From: an uncultured Frankineae bacterium | GTDB lineage: Bacteria > Actinomycetota > Actinomycetes > Mycobacteriales > SCTD01 | Direction of reading: 5' to 3' | NCBI GenBank assembly: GCA_902805775.1 | Contig: CADCUB010000033.1 | Span: 1-48,086, forward strand | DNA: 48,086 nt | In this document: one piece after another, positions 47,881 to 48,086 of the stretch | Position numbering within the stretch: position 1 is the first letter of the stretch | Layout: every line of letters starts with the position of its first letter | Made by a program: the position numbers and the translations under genes | The notes under the pieces: generated by a model | Told to the model about the DNA's origin: nothing | Databases searched by the model: none | The model's input: only the letters and a program-made list of their open reading frames with translations

Positions 47881-48086
47881 TCAGGGCCTGAGTTCGACCA
47901 GCTCACCGCTGAGGCCGACCGAGCCCGCGTCTGCCCCCGGCCCACCTGCTCCTCCCGCGCCGGGTGCGCCGGCGACCAGCGTGGACGAGGCCACAGTGAC
48001 CGTGCCGGACCCGGCGATCAGCACAGCGATGCTCGGTCCGCCCGCGCCTCCACCGCCCGGACCGCCCGCGCCGCCCGCGCCGCCGT
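47881..48086 (-). CDS. Glycine-rich repeat protein, C-terminal fragment cut by window edge
   Basis: The minus-strand frame ending at the TGA 47881-47883 stays open to the right edge: a Gly/Ala-rich repeat run, then GGPSIAVLIAGSGTVTVASS and TLVAGAPGAGGAGGPGADAG, ending in LSGELVELRP. The alternation of GAGGAGGPGG stretches with a short S-I-A-V...T-V-T-V strand is typical of exported glycine-rich beta-helix repeats, like those of myxobacterial and actinobacterial surface proteins. At least 67 residues are visible; start and signal peptide lie outside. Confidence 0.6.
   Translation of the reverse strand, partial: GGAGGAGGPGGGGAGGPSIAVLIAGSGTVTVASSTLVAGAPGAGGAGGPGADAGSVGLSGELVELRP

Noticed and set aside
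1-48086. CRISPR arrays, tRNA/rRNA genes, insertion sequences, prophage or attachment sites
   Set aside because: No regularly spaced repeats with unique spacers, no cloverleaf pattern with a CCA-type end, no transposase or integrase motifs were noticed on reading; a tool scan would be needed to exclude short RNAs.

Overview
The window is very GC-rich and densely packed. Many genes start with GTG, many operons use ATGA/GTGA overlaps, and convergent genes often end within a few bases of each other. Family content (DUF222/HNH protein, Tat-exported PhoX, MocR, SpoIIE-type phosphatases, stand-alone DICT protein, ECF sigma with zinc-finger anti-sigma) points to a free-living actinomycete; I cannot place the genus. 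No rRNA, tRNA, CRISPR array, transposase or phage gene was seen. All calls come from reading sequence and recalling families; no database search was run.

Layout. 1-2 kb: 3' part of a DUF222/HNH gene and a small diguanylate cyclase. 2-4.7 kb: a cobalt/nickel ECF importer operon (cbiM, PDGLE protein, cbiQ, cbiO; minus strand) behind a short inverted repeat. 4.7-8.5 kb: a 1244-residue hybrid histidine kinase that also carries a SpoIIE phosphatase and an RsbW-like domain. 8.5-21 kb: a phosphate-themed stretch holding an exported glycerophosphodiesterase/5'-nucleotidase fusion, a DICT protein, an exported phytase-like esterase, a degenerate receiver protein, an exported CHRD/SOD-like protein, a membrane-anchored repeat protein, a double glyoxalase-fold protein, PhoX and a CYTH-CHAD protein. 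Three intergenic regions here carry 11-bp-phased repeats that look like actinobacterial PHO boxes (PhoP sites).

21-28 kb: ThrE-type exporter, alpha/beta hydrolase, a divergent TetR / hydrolase-SnoaL module, a small DUF protein, an AlkA-like glycosylase, a P-loop kinase-like protein, a DM13 membrane protein, and an apparent internally deleted relic of a GH15 glycoside hydrolase. 28-31.5 kb: ECF sigma with zf-HC2 anti-sigma behind a divergent GTAACGCT palindrome, then a degenerate sigma-like protein and a MocR regulator behind a CATTGGTCC direct repeat. 31.7-36.7 kb: an exported protein of unknown function, an exported lipase-like hydrolase, and an operon of LolA-like protein plus ABC ATPase and permease. 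36.8-40.7 kb: a glycan-type cluster (GT2, TIGR04282/DUF2064, polytopic GT-C-like protein, zinc-ribbon epimerase). 40.7-48 kb: MTA phosphorylase, GNAT, a truncated YdeI-like protein, a degraded stretch, a GAF-SpoIIE phosphatase, a CBS protein, a ZIP transporter, a zinc alcohol dehydrogenase, a 53-residue zinc-ribbon protein, and the C-terminus of a glycine-rich repeat protein cut by the right edge.

The strongest integrated story is phosphate: exported enzymes for glycerophosphodiesters, nucleotides, possibly phytate, and phosphomonoesters, plus a polyphosphate-type CYTH-CHAD protein. PHO-box-like repeats stand before the fusion gene, before phoX, and in the region shared by the receiver and CHRD genes. 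A second theme is signalling: diguanylate cyclase, giant hybrid kinase, DICT, pseudo-receiver, GAF-SpoIIE, ECF/anti-sigma and sigma-like proteins.
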